Shown: positions 16,774 to 25,522 of the stretch, piece after piece
How the letters are laid out: the number at the start of each line of letters is the position of its first letter
How positions within the stretch are numbered: position 1 is the first letter of the stretch
From: Phycicoccus sp. Soil802
Lineage (GTDB): Bacteria; Actinomycetota; Actinomycetes; Actinomycetales; Dermatophilaceae
Direction of reading: 5' to 3'
DNA: 64,000 nucleotides
Assembly: GCF_001429605.1 (NCBI RefSeq)
Contig: NZ_LMSS01000004.1
Coordinates: forward strand, 248,001 to 312,000
The notes under the pieces: model-generated
Database searches by the model: none
The model's input: only the letters and a program-made list of their open reading frames with translations
Told to the model about the DNA's origin: nothing
Position numbers and translations under genes: made by a program

Positions 16774-17280
16774 ATGTCCGGAACAGATGCGCGGCCCGAC
16801 GGCGCAGGAACCCCGACGCCCGGCGCCTACCGACGAGCCCGGCGTGCCTTCGGGCGGTGGCGCCGCAGCGTCGCGGACCCCAACAACCTCGCCGCGAAGG
16901 TGGACAAGCAGCGGGCCCAGCTCGACCGGCAGGCCACCCAGATCGCCGAGCTCAAGTCGTCGGTCGCGGCCCTGGGCAAGCGCCTGCACCCCGTCGAGCA
17001 CGCGTCGGCCCACCGCGAGGTGGAGCACGGTGGGCTGGCCATCCAGATCGGCATCGTCGAAGAGCGCCTCGGCAAGATCGAGGAGGGCCTGCGCAGTGCC
17101 GAGTTCGTGGGCGACGACGCCGAGCGGGCCGAGGCACGCAGCCTGGTCGAGGCGGTGCGGCGCGAGCACGAACAGGTCCGCGTCCGCATGCAGGTGATCG
17201 CCCAGTACGAGGAGCGGCTCCGGCGTCTGGAGGACGCCGTCGTCAAGACGTACGACGGAGACGTGCGCCACCCCTTCTGA
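16774..17280 (+). CDS. Coiled-coil hypothetical protein
   Basis: A 168-residue soluble protein. After a basic N-terminus (AYRRARRAFGRWRRSVADPNN) most of the chain is heptad-rich helix (KVDKQRAQLDRQATQIAELK, later EQVRVRMQVIAQYEERLRRL). A strong AAAGAGGAG ribosome binding site precedes the ATG. It starts 11 nt after the GT29-like gene, so the two likely form an operon. Such coiled coils often accompany glycosyltransferases in surface-glycan loci; a partner role is inferred. Confidence 0.7.
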   Translation: MSGTDARPDGAGTPTPGAYRRARRAFGRWRRSVADPNNLAAKVDKQRAQLDRQATQIAELKSSVAALGKRLHPVEHASAHREVEHGGLAIQIGIVEERLGKIEEGLRSAEFVGDDAERAEARSLVEAVRREHEQVRVRMQVIAQYEERLRRLEDAVVKTYDGDVRHPF

Positions 17281-17343
17281 TGCGACCCGTGGCGTGCGGG
17301 GTGGCGGCTTGTGTGCCGCTCGTGCGTTTGCGACGGTGACGGC

Positions 17344-18258
17344 GTGAGTGAGTCCCTGCTGCAGACGTTGGCGGCCTTCGAGCGCCACCTGCGCAGCGAG
17401 CGCGGCCGCTCGGAGCACACGACTCGGGCCTACCTCGGCGACCTCCGCGGACTCCTGCGCTTCCTCCAGGACGAGTGCGGCATGACCGACCTGGCCGACG
17501 TGGGGCTGCGCGAGCTGAGGGCGTGGCTCGCGGCGCAGGCTGAGTCGGGGGCGGCTCGGTCGACCATCGCCCGGCGTTCCGCTGCCGCCCGCACCTTCCT
17601 CGGGTGGGCGACCAGGACCGGGCGGATCGCCCAGGACCCGTCACTGCGTCTGGCTGCTCCCAAGCGCGCGGGTCACCTCCCGGAGGTGCTGCGCCAGGGC
17701 GACGCCACGGCGCTGATGGACCTCGCGGCGGTGGCCAGCGACGACCAGGACCCGATGCACCTGCGCGACCGCGCCGCCGTCGAGCTGTTGTACGCCAGTG
17801 GGATCCGGGTCGGTGAGCTGACCGCCCTCGACGTCGACGGCCTCGACCTCGCGGGAGGCGTGGTGCGGGTGATGGGCAAGGGCGGCAAGGAACGCACGGT
17901 GCCCTTCGGTGCGCCGGCCCGCGAGGCCGTCGAGGCCTGGCTGGCCCTGGGTCGCCCCCAGGTGGTCGTCGCGGGCAGCGGCCCGGCCCTGCTGCTGGGC
18001 CGACGTGGACGACGAGCCGACCCCCGGCAGATCCGGGCCGCTGTCCACGAGCTGCTCTCACACCTGCCTGACGCCCCGGACCTCGGGCCGCACGGCCTGC
18101 GGCACAGTGCTGCCACCCACCTCCTCGAGGGCGGGGCGGACCTGCGCCTGGTGCAGGAGCTCCTGGGCCATGCCTCACTCGCGACGACGCAGATCTACAC
18201 GCACGTCTCCGTGGACCGGCTCAAGGCCTCCTACCGACAGGCCCACCCGCGTGCGTGA
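17344..18258 (+). CDS. xerC: Tyrosine recombinase XerC
   Basis: A 304-residue phage-integrase-family recombinase that resolves chromosome dimers at dif with XerD. The N-terminal SAM-like domain ([20 protein letters not shown]) is followed by the catalytic domain: Arg in [23 protein letters not shown] (HxxR), [14 protein letters not shown] with the nucleophilic Tyr in IYTH. The GTG at 17344 (SESLLQTL) is chosen over one 33 nt upstream because family N-termini begin there and GACGGT lies 6 nt before it. In many actinobacteria it lies near dprA and the rpsB region, as here. It is not a sign of a mobile element. Confidence 0.92.
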   Translation: MSESLLQTLAAFERHLRSERGRSEHTTRAYLGDLRGLLRFLQDECGMTDLADVGLRELRAWLAAQAESGAARSTIARRSAAARTFLGWATRTGRIAQDPSLRLAAPKRAGHLPEVLRQGDATALMDLAAVASDDQDPMHLRDRAAVELLYASGIRVGELTALDVDGLDLAGGVVRVMGKGGKERTVPFGAPAREAVEAWLALGRPQVVVAGSGPALLLGRRGRRADPRQIRAAVHELLSHLPDAPDLGPHGLRHSAATHLLEGGADLRLVQELLGHASLATTQIYTHVSVDRLKASYRQAHPRA

Positions 18259-18332
18259 GCACCGCGGTGACGCCGGGTTCGGGATCGTCGTCGGGCGTGC
18301 CGTGCCGGCGGGGGCCGCCCGAAGGGGGGAAG

Positions 18333-19217
18333 ATGGGCGCCGAAGACGTTCATCCGACCCCCGGGGTCCGCGACCCGAGAGGAGCTGTGCAGCGCGTGCG
18401 TGAGGATCTGCCGGCAACCCGCAGGGCCCGCCGGCACCGACGTCGGCCCAGCCGTCAGGTGCGCCTGCGCCGCACCATCACGGGAGCCGTCATCCTGGTC
18501 CTCGTCGCCGTCGTCACCGTGCGGCTCACGAGCGGGGACGACACGACGCTGATCGAGGCCGCGGGCTCGTCCGGGAAGGCAACGACCTCGGCATCGAGCA
18601 CGACCCAGAACCCCGACAACGAGGACGGCTCGCCCAGCACCGAGACCGCGAAGGCCGGCACCACCAAGGTCCCGCAGAACGGCAACGGCAAGATCACCGT
18701 GGTCGCCGTGCCGCAGGCCGCTGTCGCGGACACCGGCCGCACCGTCAAGTACACGGTCGAGATCGAGGGCGGCCTCGGTGTCGACCCGGCCGAGGTCGGC
18801 GCCACCGTCGAGTCCGTCCTGCTGGATCCCCGGGGCTGGCAGAAGGTCGACGGCGTCCGCTTCGTCAACGTGACCCCCGCCCAGGCGGCCAACGGCGCCC
18901 ACGTCGACGTGCGGGTCACGCTCGCGAGCCCCGGCCTGACCGACAAGCTCTGCGCGCCGATGCGGACGCTCTCCCAGGTCTCCTGCTGGAACGGCGAACG
19001 CTCGGTGCTCAACTACCGCCGCTGGGCCCTGGGCGACGACAGCTACGGCTCCGACGTCGCGCGCTACCGGATCTACCAGGTGAACCACGAGGTCGGTCAC
19101 GGCCTCGGCCAACAGCACCGCACCTGCCCCGGCACGGGCAAGCGCGCCCCCGTGATGGTGCAGCAGACCCTCGACCTCGGTGGCTGCAAGGCGTGGCCCT
19201 ACCCGTCGGGGGCCTGA
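18333..19217 (+). CDS. DUF3152 domain protein, membrane-anchored metzincin-like
   Basis: About 294 residues. A basic N-terminus (RARRHRRRPSRQVRLRR), one membrane or signal-anchor helix (GAVILVLVAVVTVRL), a Ser/Thr-rich linker, then the DUF3152 domain. The domain carries HEVGHGLGQQH, a zinc-protease-like HExxHxxxxxH motif, and paired cysteines (KLCAPM, SCWNG, RTCPG, GGCKAW) for an extracytoplasmic fold. Start is uncertain: ATG 18333 has GAAGGGGGG close upstream, while GTG 18255, 18387 and 18396 are alternatives in frame. The end overlaps the convergent M23 gene by 19 nt. Peptidase activity is suggested by the motif only. Confidence 0.75.
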   Translation: MGAEDVHPTPGVRDPRGAVQRVREDLPATRRARRHRRRPSRQVRLRRTITGAVILVLVAVVTVRLTSGDDTTLIEAAGSSGKATTSASSTTQNPDNEDGSPSTETAKAGTTKVPQNGNGKITVVAVPQAAVADTGRTVKYTVEIEGGLGVDPAEVGATVESVLLDPRGWQKVDGVRFVNVTPAQAANGAHVDVRVTLASPGLTDKLCAPMRTLSQVSCWNGERSVLNYRRWALGDDSYGSDVARYRIYQVNHEVGHGLGQQHRTCPGTGKRAPVMVQQTLDLGGCKAWPYPSGA

Positions 19218-19861
19218 GCCAGCGGAAGCAGTCGCACCCGACGCCCGCCCGTGAGGAACACCAGCGGGTCGAGGTAGGCCCGGCCGCGGACGGCGCCGAG
19301 GTGCAGACAGGCCGGCCGGCAGTGGGAGCCGATGGCCTCCAGCTCGCCCAGGGGTGACCCTCGCGCAACCACCTCACCGACGGTGACCGACGCGTCGACC
19401 GGCTCGTAGGTCGAACGCACGCCGGACGGATGCAGGACCGTCACCGTCCCGCGACCGGCGATCCGGCCCACGTGGGCGACGGCGCCCGCCTCGACCGCCA
19501 GCACCTCCTGTCCCGTCGACCCGGCCAGGTCGATGCCACGGTGGCCGGCGCCGTACGCCGACACCGGCGGCACGAACGGCCGCACGACGGTCGGCCTCGG
19601 CGCCAGCGGCCACCCCCATCGGCCCCGGAGCGACGGGGGAGAGCGCGGCACCGCCACGGCGGCGGACCCGGTCTGCGCTTGGTGCGTTTCGGCCGGGACC
19701 CGGTGTGCTCCGGCCGAGGGGGAGCCCGGAGCGACGGACGCTCCCGCCGGCTGGCCGGCGCCGGGCTGTGCGGGCCACCTCAGTCCGGGCGGCGCAGGGA
19801 GCGACAGCCCGATCGAGGCCGCCACGACAGTCGAGACCGGGAGGAGCAGTGCGCTGCGCAT
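19199..19861 (-). CDS. M23 family metallopeptidase, secreted
   Basis: A 220-residue protein with a signal peptide (LLLPVSTVVAASIGLSL), a Pro/Ala-rich linker and a C-terminal LytM/M23 domain: GHRGIDLAGSTGQEVLAVEAG and HLGAVRG. Compared with active M23 enzymes (HxxxD...HxH) it has the first His-Asp and a final H-x-G rather than H-x-H, so one zinc ligand may be missing. It could be a degenerate, regulatory cell-wall binding member. CAGGGT lies 6 nt before the ATG. Confidence 0.85.
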   Translation of the reverse strand: MRSALLLPVSTVVAASIGLSLPAPPGLRWPAQPGAGQPAGASVAPGSPSAGAHRVPAETHQAQTGSAAVAVPRSPPSLRGRWGWPLAPRPTVVRPFVPPVSAYGAGHRGIDLAGSTGQEVLAVEAGAVAHVGRIAGRGTVTVLHPSGVRSTYEPVDASVTVGEVVARGSPLGELEAIGSHCRPACLHLGAVRGRAYLDPLVFLTGGRRVRLLPLAQAPDG

Positions 19862-19867
19862 CCCGCC

Positions 19868-19873
19868 ACCCTG
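19868..19873 (-). promoter_or_regulatory. -10-like element before the M23 gene
   Basis: CAGGGT on the minus strand, 6 nt before the ATG at 19861. Confidence 0.35.
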
Positions 19874-19988
19874 CTGGGTCCGCCCTCGTCCCGCGACGGA
19901 GCGCTCGCCGCCCTGTGGACGGCCATGACCTCCCTGGTCGCCTGTGGACGCAACGGGGTCCGACGCGGGCGGATCCCGGCTCCTCGAG

Positions 19989-21146
19989 TCAGAGTCGGCT
20001 GAGCCGGCTCACGGCCTCGTGCAGCACCTCGTCGCGCTTGCAGAACGCGAACCGCACCAAGGTCCGGGCGGCGTCCGCGTCGTCGTGGAACACCGACACC
20101 GGCACCCCGACGACCCCGGCTCGCGCGGGCAGCTCTCGGCAGAAGGCCAGGGCGTCGACGGCCCCGAGCGGTGCGGCGTCGGCGACGACGAAGTACGTGC
20201 CGGCCGGAACCGACACCTCGAGCCCGGCTGACCGCAGGCCCGCCACGAGCAGGTCGCGCTTGGCCTCCAACGAGCTGGACAGGCCGGCATACACCTCGTC
20301 GTCGAGACCGAGGGCGACGGCGACGGCGGGCTGGAACGGGCCGGAGCCGACGAAGGTGAGGAACTGCTTCACGGCCCGCACCGCCGCGACGGCGGCCGCC
20401 GGGCCGCTCACCCAGCCGACCTTCCAGCCGGTCGCGGAGAACGTCTTCCCCGCGGACGAGATCGTCAGCGTGCGTTCCCACATCCCCGACAGGGTGGCGA
20501 CGGGGACGTGCGTCGCGCCACCGAAGATCAGGTGTTCGTAGACCTCGTCGGTGACGACCCAGGCGTCGAACTCCCTTGCGAGGGAACAGATCAGGTCGAT
20601 CTCCGAGCGGCTGAACACCTTGCCCGTGGGGTTGTGCGGGGTGTTGAGCAGGACCATCCGCGTGTGTGGGGAGAACGCCGCGCGCAGCGACTCCTCGTCG
20701 ACCGCGAAGTCCGGGAAGCGCAGCACCGAGGTGCTCCGCACTGCGCCCGCGAGGGCGATCGACGCGGCATACGAGTCGTAATAGGGCTCGAAGGTAACCA
20801 CCTCGTCGCCGGGCTCGCACAGCGCGAGGATGGTGGCCGCGATGGCCTCGGTGGCGCCGACCGTGACCAGCACCTCCGAGCGCGGGTCGACGTCCAGCCC
20901 GTAGAACCGGGACTGGTGCGCGGCCACGGCAGCGAGCAGCTCCGGCACCCCGGGGCCGGGTGGGTACTGGTTGCGTCCGCCGTCGATCGCGGCCTTGGCG
21001 GCCTCGAGCATCTCGCGGGGGCCGTCGGTGTCGGGAAAGCCCTGCCCCAGGTTCACGGCGTCGTGCTCGGTGGCCAGCGCCGTCATCTCGGCGAAGATCG
21101 TGGTGCCGAACGGGGCCAGTGCGGGTTTGCCGGGTGGTCGAGCCAT
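19989..21146 (-). CDS. PLP-dependent class I/II aminotransferase (DapC/YbdL-like)
   Basis: A 385-residue fold-type I aminotransferase. NLGQGFPDTDGP and YPPGPGVPELLAAVA are at the N-terminus, NTPHNPTGKVF binds PLP phosphate and substrate, VTDEVYEHLIF precedes it, and the Schiff-base lysine is in SSAGKTFSATGWKVGW. Closest named families are N-succinyldiaminopimelate aminotransferase (actinobacterial DapC), methionine/kynurenine aminotransferase YbdL/KAT and cysteine-S-conjugate beta-lyases; sequence alone does not separate them. ATG at 21146 has TACGCT 7 nt upstream. Confidence 0.88.
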   Translation of the reverse strand: MARPPGKPALAPFGTTIFAEMTALATEHDAVNLGQGFPDTDGPREMLEAAKAAIDGGRNQYPPGPGVPELLAAVAAHQSRFYGLDVDPRSEVLVTVGATEAIAATILALCEPGDEVVTFEPYYDSYAASIALAGAVRSTSVLRFPDFAVDEESLRAAFSPHTRMVLLNTPHNPTGKVFSRSEIDLICSLAREFDAWVVTDEVYEHLIFGGATHVPVATLSGMWERTLTISSAGKTFSATGWKVGWVSGPAAAVAAVRAVKQFLTFVGSGPFQPAVAVALGLDDEVYAGLSSSLEAKRDLLVAGLRSAGLEVSVPAGTYFVVADAAPLGAVDALAFCRELPARAGVVGVPVSVFHDDADAARTLVRFAFCKRDEVLHEAVSRLSRL

Positions 21147-21153
21147 GCGCCCG

Positions 21154-21159
21154 AGCGTA
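21154..21159 (-). promoter_or_regulatory. -10-like element of a leaderless promoter for the aminotransferase gene
   Basis: TACGCT on the minus strand, 7 nt before the ATG at 21146. It overlaps an octamer copy (21157-21164). Confidence 0.4.
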
Positions 21160-21186
21160 TGCCGCGCGGCCGGGTCCGCGGCGGAC

Positions 21187-22434
21187 CTAGCCGCGCTCGT
21201 CCGAGTGGGCCTCGTCGGCGTGCGCGATGTGCCCGAGCTGGCGCCAGATCAGGACCAGGGTGATGCCGGACCCCACGAACGCGAACCAGAAGGGAGCGGC
21301 GAGGCCCCACTGCTCCGCGACGACCCCACCCAGCCCCTGGCCGACGACGAGCCCGAGGAACAGGCCGACGACGTAGACGCTCCCGACCCGTCCCTGGAAC
21401 TCCTGCGGCACCGCGCGTTGGCGGACGGCTTGGGAGACGGTGCCCCAGACGAAGGCGTAGCCCCCGAAGACGACCATGATGGCGATCGCCAGCCAGCCCA
21501 CCGTGGTCAGTGCGAGGGCGAGGTGGGTGAGCACCTCGAGCAGCAGGCAGCCCCGCATCAGGGTGGCGAGGGGGATCTTGCGCTCCAGCCAGCCGTAGGC
21601 GCTGGTGCTGACCAGCCCACCCGCAGCGGCGGCGGTGGTGAGCAGGCCGAACCCGACCTCGCCCAGGTGCAGCCGGTCGAGGGAGTAGAGGACGAGGACC
21701 GACCAGGCGGCCCCCCAGGTGATGTTGAACGCGAAGATCACCAGCGCCAGCGTGCGGACCGGGGCGTGGCCGCGGATCCAGCGCAGTCCGTCGGCGATGT
21801 CGCGGCGGACGTGCGTCTCGGGGACACCGCGGACCCCGCCGCGGGGCGTGGCGATGCGGGCCACCAGGACGACACCGAGGGCCACGCACGCCACCTGCAC
21901 GACGAACGGCCAGACCATCCCCGCCGCGAAGAGGAAGGCCCCCAGCGGGGGACCGACGAGCTGGTTGGCCGTGAGGAAGCCGGCCTGGAGGCGGGCGTTC
22001 CCGATGCCGAGGTCGGCCCTGTCCACGAGCATCGGCAGCAGCGTCCCGGTGGTCGTGTCGGCGAACACCTCGGCAACGCCGTAGACGAACATCGTCGCCA
22101 GCACCAGCCCGATCGAGATCTGCCCGGTCACGATGGTCACGCACAGGACGGCGACGACGGCCGCCCGCAGGAGGTCGGCCACGATGACGACCCGGCGCCG
22201 GTCGAGCCGGTCGGCCACCGCCCCGGCCCACAGCCCGAAGAGCAGCCAGGGGAGCCGTTGGAGCACGGCGGCCAGGGCCACCAGCACGGCGTTGCGCGTC
22301 TGCGAGGCCACCAGGAGGGGACCGGCCGCCAGGGCGATCCCGTCACCGATGTTGCTGACCCACGACGACGCGAGCAGCCACCGGAAGCTGCGCCCCAGCC
22401 GTGGCGGCGCGACGACGTCCAGAACCCTGCTCAC
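21187..22434 (-). CDS. Major facilitator superfamily exporter (MFS_3/EntS-like)
   Basis: A 415-residue protein with about twelve membrane segments. The loop [21 protein letters not shown] between helices 2 and 3 matches the MFS signature, and the overall pattern resembles the enterobactin-exporter/MFS_3 group. It is probably a drug or metabolite proton antiporter; no substrate can be named. GTG at 22434. TAGGCT is found 9 nt upstream, slightly farther than in neighbouring leaderless candidates. It reads away from the divergent rpsB. Confidence 0.85.
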   Translation of the reverse strand: MSRVLDVVAPPRLGRSFRWLLASSWVSNIGDGIALAAGPLLVASQTRNAVLVALAAVLQRLPWLLFGLWAGAVADRLDRRRVVIVADLLRAAVVAVLCVTIVTGQISIGLVLATMFVYGVAEVFADTTTGTLLPMLVDRADLGIGNARLQAGFLTANQLVGPPLGAFLFAAGMVWPFVVQVACVALGVVLVARIATPRGGVRGVPETHVRRDIADGLRWIRGHAPVRTLALVIFAFNITWGAAWSVLVLYSLDRLHLGEVGFGLLTTAAAAGGLVSTSAYGWLERKIPLATLMRGCLLLEVLTHLALALTTVGWLAIAIMVVFGGYAFVWGTVSQAVRQRAVPQEFQGRVGSVYVVGLFLGLVVGQGLGGVVAEQWGLAAPFWFAFVGSGITLVLIWRQLGHIAHADEAHSDERG

Positions 22435-22487
22435 AAACGGGCGAGCCTACCCGGGTCCGCGATTTCTCGATCACCACCGTGAGCACG

Positions 22488-22493
22488 TACGAT
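22488..22493 (+). promoter_or_regulatory. Putative -10 of the rpsB promoter
   Basis: TACGAT in the 257-nt region between the MFS gene and rpsB. It would give a leader of nearly 200 nt, within which an octamer copy (22600-22607) and a GC-rich stem lie. No clear -35. Confidence 0.3.
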
Positions 22494-22691
22494 GGTCGGC
22501 GGTCCACGTGTGCTCGCACGCGCAGACCTATTTCGCGCGTCTTCCACCCGCTGACTCGGCTCGCCGACGAAACGGGGGCGCACCACAGCAGTCCGGAGAG
22601 TATGCCGGTGGGGTGCGTTGCAGGCGCCAGGCAGGTGGTCGCACCTACGCGGCACACCGACGCAACTGACAACGACACAAGGAGACACGGC

Positions 22692-23699
22692 ATGGCCGTC
22701 GTTACCATGCGCCAGCTCCTCGAGAGCGGCGTCCACTTCGGGCACCAGACCCGTCGCTGGAACCCCAAGATGAAGCGCTTCATCATGACCGAGCGCAATG
22801 GCATCTACATCATCGACCTGCAGCAGTCGCTGACCTACATCAACAACGCCTTCGAGTTCGTCAAGGAGACGGTCGCCCACGGTGGGTCGATCCTCTTCGT
22901 CGGCACGAAGAAGCAGGCCCAGGAGCCCATCGCCGAGCAGGCGACGCGCGTCGGGATGCCCTACGTCAACCACCGCTGGCTCGGTGGCATGCTCACCAAC
23001 TTCAACACGATCTCCAAGCGGCTCACGCGCCTCAAGGAGCTCGAGGAGCTCGACTACGACAACGTCGCGGGCTCGGGCTACACCAAGAAGGAACTCCTGA
23101 TCTTCAAGCGGGAGAAGGACAAGCTCGAGAAGACCCTCGGCGGCATCCGCAACATGGCCAAGGTCCCCTCGGCCGTGTGGATCGTCGACACCAAGAAGGA
23201 GCACCTCGCCGTCGACGAGGCGCGCAAGCTCGGCCTGCCGGTCATCGCGATCCTCGACACCAACTGCGACCCCGACGAGGTCGACTACAAGATCCCGGGC
23301 AACGACGACGCGATCCGCTCCGTCACCCTGCTCACCCGCGTGATCGCCGACGCCGTCGCCGAGGGCCTCATCGCCCGCAGCTCCGGCAAGTCCGGCGAGC
23401 CGGCCGAGGGTGTCGTCGCAGGCGACGAGCCCCTGGCCGAGTGGGAGCGCGAGCTGCTCGGTGGCGACGCTGCCCAGGCCGCGGAGTCCGCAGCACCGGA
23501 GGCCGGCGAGACCGCCGCTGCCGACGCGACCGAGGCCGCCCCGGCCGAGGCCGCTGCGGTCGAGGCTCCCGTCGAGGCTGCTCCGGTCGAGGCCGCAGAG
23601 GCCCCCGCCGCGGAGGCCACCCCGGCCCCTGCCGTCGAGGAGACCGCTGTTCCCGAGGCTGCTGCCGAGACGCCGGCCGACGCCGACGCCAAGGCCTGA
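22692..23699 (+). CDS. rpsB: 30S ribosomal protein S2
   Basis: Residues 1-235 are a standard S2 ([45 protein letters not shown]-like [20 protein letters not shown]). Another roughly 100 residues of Ala/Glu/Pro/Val repeat (units such as [15 protein letters not shown]) follow. S2 joins last at the back of the 30S subunit. The start is ATG 22692 after GGAGACACGGC. It forms an operon with tsf, with a hairpin between them. Actinobacterial S2 tails are common but this one is long; S16 in this window has a similar addition. Confidence 0.97.
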   Translation: MAVVTMRQLLESGVHFGHQTRRWNPKMKRFIMTERNGIYIIDLQQSLTYINNAFEFVKETVAHGGSILFVGTKKQAQEPIAEQATRVGMPYVNHRWLGGMLTNFNTISKRLTRLKELEELDYDNVAGSGYTKKELLIFKREKDKLEKTLGGIRNMAKVPSAVWIVDTKKEHLAVDEARKLGLPVIAILDTNCDPDEVDYKIPGNDDAIRSVTLLTRVIADAVAEGLIARSSGKSGEPAEGVVAGDEPLAEWERELLGGDAAQAAESAAPEAGETAAADATEAAPAEAAAVEAPVEAAPVEAAEAPAAEATPAPAVEETAVPEAAAETPADADAKA

Positions 23700-23727
23700 G
23701 CCGCACCTGCCCTCCAGTCGGACGGCT

Positions 23728-23755
23728 CCGGCCAGACGCGACCACGTCTGGCCGG
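23728..23755 (+). terminator. 11-bp hairpin between rpsB and tsf
   Basis: CCGGCCAGACG (23728-23738), loop CGACCA, CGTCTGGCCGG. An attenuator between rpsB and tsf is known in E. coli; this may likewise set the S2:EF-Ts ratio. No T-tract. Confidence 0.5.
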
Positions 23756-23798
23756 GGCCGGTCCGGCCCAACCGTGAGAGAAGAGCTGAGAATCACCC

Positions 23799-24629
23799 AT
23801 GGCGAACTACACCGCCGCTGACATCAAGGCCCTGCGCGAGTCCACCGGCGCGGGCATGCTCGACGTCAAGAAGGCGCTCGACGAGGCCGACGGCGACCGT
23901 GCCAAGGCCACCGAGATCCTTCGTGTGAAGGGCCTCAAGGGCGTCACCAAGCGCGAGGGCCGCACCACGTCCAACGGACTGGTCACCGCCCAGGCCGGTG
24001 ACGGCGTGGGCACCCTCGTCGAGGTCCTGTGCGAGACCGACTTCGTCGCCAAGGGCGAGAAGTTCATCGCCCTGGCCGCCCAGGTCCTGGCCCAGGCCGT
24101 GGCCTCGGGTGCGGCCGACGCCGACGCGCTGCTCAAGAGCTCGCTCGAGGACGGCTCCACCGTCCAGGAGCTGCTCGACGGCGCCAACGCGACCATCGGC
24201 GAGAAGATCGAGGTCAAGCACGTGGCCCGTGTCGAGGCCCCGGTCGTCGTGTCCTACCTGCACAAGACCAGCCCCGACCTGCCTGCGCAGATCGGCGTGC
24301 TCGTCGGCGCAGAGGGCAGCGACGAGCAGGTCGCGAAGGACGTCGCGATGCACATCGCCGCGTTCAGCCCGACCGTGCTGACCCGTGACGAGGTCGACGC
24401 CGAGACGGTCGAGAACGAGCGTCGCGTCGCCGAGGCCACCGCGAAGGAGGAGGGCAAGCCCGAGGCCGCCCTCCCCAAGATCGTCGAGGGTCGCGTCAAC
24501 GGGTTCTTCAAGGAGAACGTCCTGCTCGAGCAGGCCTTCGCCAAGGACGCCAAGAAGACGGTCGAGAAGGTCCTGGCCGAGGCCGGCACGAAGGTCACCT
24601 CCTTCGTCCGCTTCCGGGTAGGCGGCTGA
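23799..24629 (+). CDS. tsf: Elongation factor Ts
   Basis: A 276-residue EF-Ts, the nucleotide exchange factor for EF-Tu. The N-terminal UBA-like module reads ALRESTGAGMLDVKKALDEADGD; the core shows VLCETDFVAKGEKF and HIAAFSPTVLTRDEVD. Length is typical. ATG 23799 follows GAGAAGAGCTGAGAATCACCC. A very strong terminator lies 16 nt past the stop, so pyrH, usually the next gene, is here a separate unit. Confidence 0.97.
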   Translation: MANYTAADIKALRESTGAGMLDVKKALDEADGDRAKATEILRVKGLKGVTKREGRTTSNGLVTAQAGDGVGTLVEVLCETDFVAKGEKFIALAAQVLAQAVASGAADADALLKSSLEDGSTVQELLDGANATIGEKIEVKHVARVEAPVVVSYLHKTSPDLPAQIGVLVGAEGSDEQVAKDVAMHIAAFSPTVLTRDEVDAETVENERRVAEATAKEEGKPEAALPKIVEGRVNGFFKENVLLEQAFAKDAKKTVEKVLAEAGTKVTSFVRFRVGG

Positions 24630-24644
24630 CCGCGCTCCACGCAC

Positions 24645-24690
24645 CACACGACGAGGCCCCTCACCGGTTGGTGAGGGGCCTCGTCGTGTG
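24645..24690. terminator. 21-bp perfect hairpin between tsf and the convergent DUF1801 gene
   Basis: Arms 24645-24665 and 24670-24690 are exact complements around a GGTT tetraloop. It stands between convergent genes and is the longest perfect stem I found in the window; it likely serves both directions. An octamer copy begins 5 nt after it. Confidence 0.75.
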
Positions 24691-24719
24691 TGGGGTATGC
24701 CGCGGGCCTGCCCTCGCGG

Positions 24720-25193
24720 CTAGCTCGCCGCCTTCTTGACCAAGGTGGCGATCTGCTTCTCGAGGGCGGGAGTCAGCTTCCTGAGTGCATAGCCGATCGG
24801 CCACATGTCGCCGTCGTCCAGCTTCGCGCTGTCGTTGAACTCGAACGTCGCGTACCGCGCCTTGAACTTGCTGGCGGGCTTGAAGAACGCCACCGCTTTG
24901 CCGTCGCGCTTGTACGCGGGCATGCCGTACCACGTCGAGGGCTCGAGCTGCGGAGCCGCCTTGGTGATGATCTCGTGCAGGCGCTCGGCCAGCTCGCGGT
25001 CCTCCGGGGGCATCTCGGCGATCTTGTCGAGGAGGTCCTGCTCGCCACTGGCGCTCTTGGCCTCCTTGGCCCGCTCCTTCATCGCGGCGCGCTCGTCGGC
25101 GGTGAACCCGCTCTTGCTCCCCGCGGTCCTGGTGGTGGTGGCCTTCGTGGCTGTCGCAGTCTTTCTGGTGTTACTGGTCGCCGTGGTCGGCAT
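24720..25193 (-). CDS. DUF1801 domain protein
   Basis: 157 residues: a Thr/Lys-rich disordered N-terminus (about 30 residues) and a C-terminal DUF1801 (YdhG/iron-chaperone-like) domain with PSTWYGMPAYKRDGKAVAFF and YATFEFN. Family members bind small ligands or iron-related partners, and the role is not defined. ATG 25193 is chosen because GGGAGGG sits just upstream; a longer frame to 25277 has no such support. Confidence 0.75.
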   Translation of the reverse strand: MPTTATSNTRKTATATKATTTRTAGSKSGFTADERAAMKERAKEAKSASGEQDLLDKIAEMPPEDRELAERLHEIITKAAPQLEPSTWYGMPAYKRDGKAVAFFKPASKFKARYATFEFNDSAKLDDGDMWPIGYALRKLTPALEKQIATLVKKAAS

Positions 25194-25285
25194 GATGGGT
25201 CCCTCCCGGGTCGTCGTGGTCTGTCCTGACCATTCTGGGAGTCCGGGGACCTCCGGCGCTTCTCGAAAACTGATCACTTGTACCG

Positions 25286-25291
25286 CATACT
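25286..25291 (+). promoter_or_regulatory. -10-like element of a leaderless promoter for a small ORF
   Basis: CATACT, 6 nt before the ATG at 25298, in an AT-rich pocket. The same hexamer precedes the ceramidase-like gene. Confidence 0.5.
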
Positions 25292-25297
25292 CGCTTC

Positions 25298-25486
25298 ATG
25301 GGGAGACGAGCGAAGCAGACGCCACCGGCACCCGAGCAGACCAGGGTGCAGCCCGACTTCACCCACCTGCCCGAGCGGATCGCACCCGAGGACATGACCA
25401 CGACGCACGACGTGGACCCGGGTCCCGACCCCCGCGGGGGGCGCGACACCGACACCGAGTTCATGCTCCGCAACGCGGGTTTCTGA
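25298..25486 (+). CDS. Small hypothetical protein, 62 residues
   Basis: MGRRAKQTPPAPEQTRVQPD, then a polar acidic chain ending EFMLRNAGF. No known family recognised. Support comes from a CATACT promoter element 6 nt upstream, normal codon bias, and a bidirectional terminator that begins at its last codons. It is likely soluble and disordered. It converges on the M13 peptidase gene. Confidence 0.6.
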   Translation: MGRRAKQTPPAPEQTRVQPDFTHLPERIAPEDMTTTHDVDPGPDPRGGRDTDTEFMLRNAGF

Positions 25487-25522
25487 CCCTCCGCGGGCGC
25501 GCCGGGGCGCGTCGGGTCAGAA
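25481..25522. terminator. Bidirectional hairpin shared by two convergent genes
   Basis: TTCTGACCC (25481-25489) and GGGTCAGAA (25514-25522), with a GC-rich inner part. The arms contain the stop codons of both the small ORF (25486) and the M13 gene (25517). Confidence 0.6.

Noticed and set aside
17344-18258. Tyrosine recombinase as a sign of a mobile island
   Set aside because: It is a housekeeping XerC by length and motifs, in its normal neighbourhood, with no att repeats or phage genes around it.
19910-19955. Two TGTGGAC words resembling DnaA boxes, and one CTGTCCACA near 12947
   Set aside because: Only isolated, imperfect matches with no cluster, no AT-rich region and no dnaA/dnaN genes nearby; not an origin.
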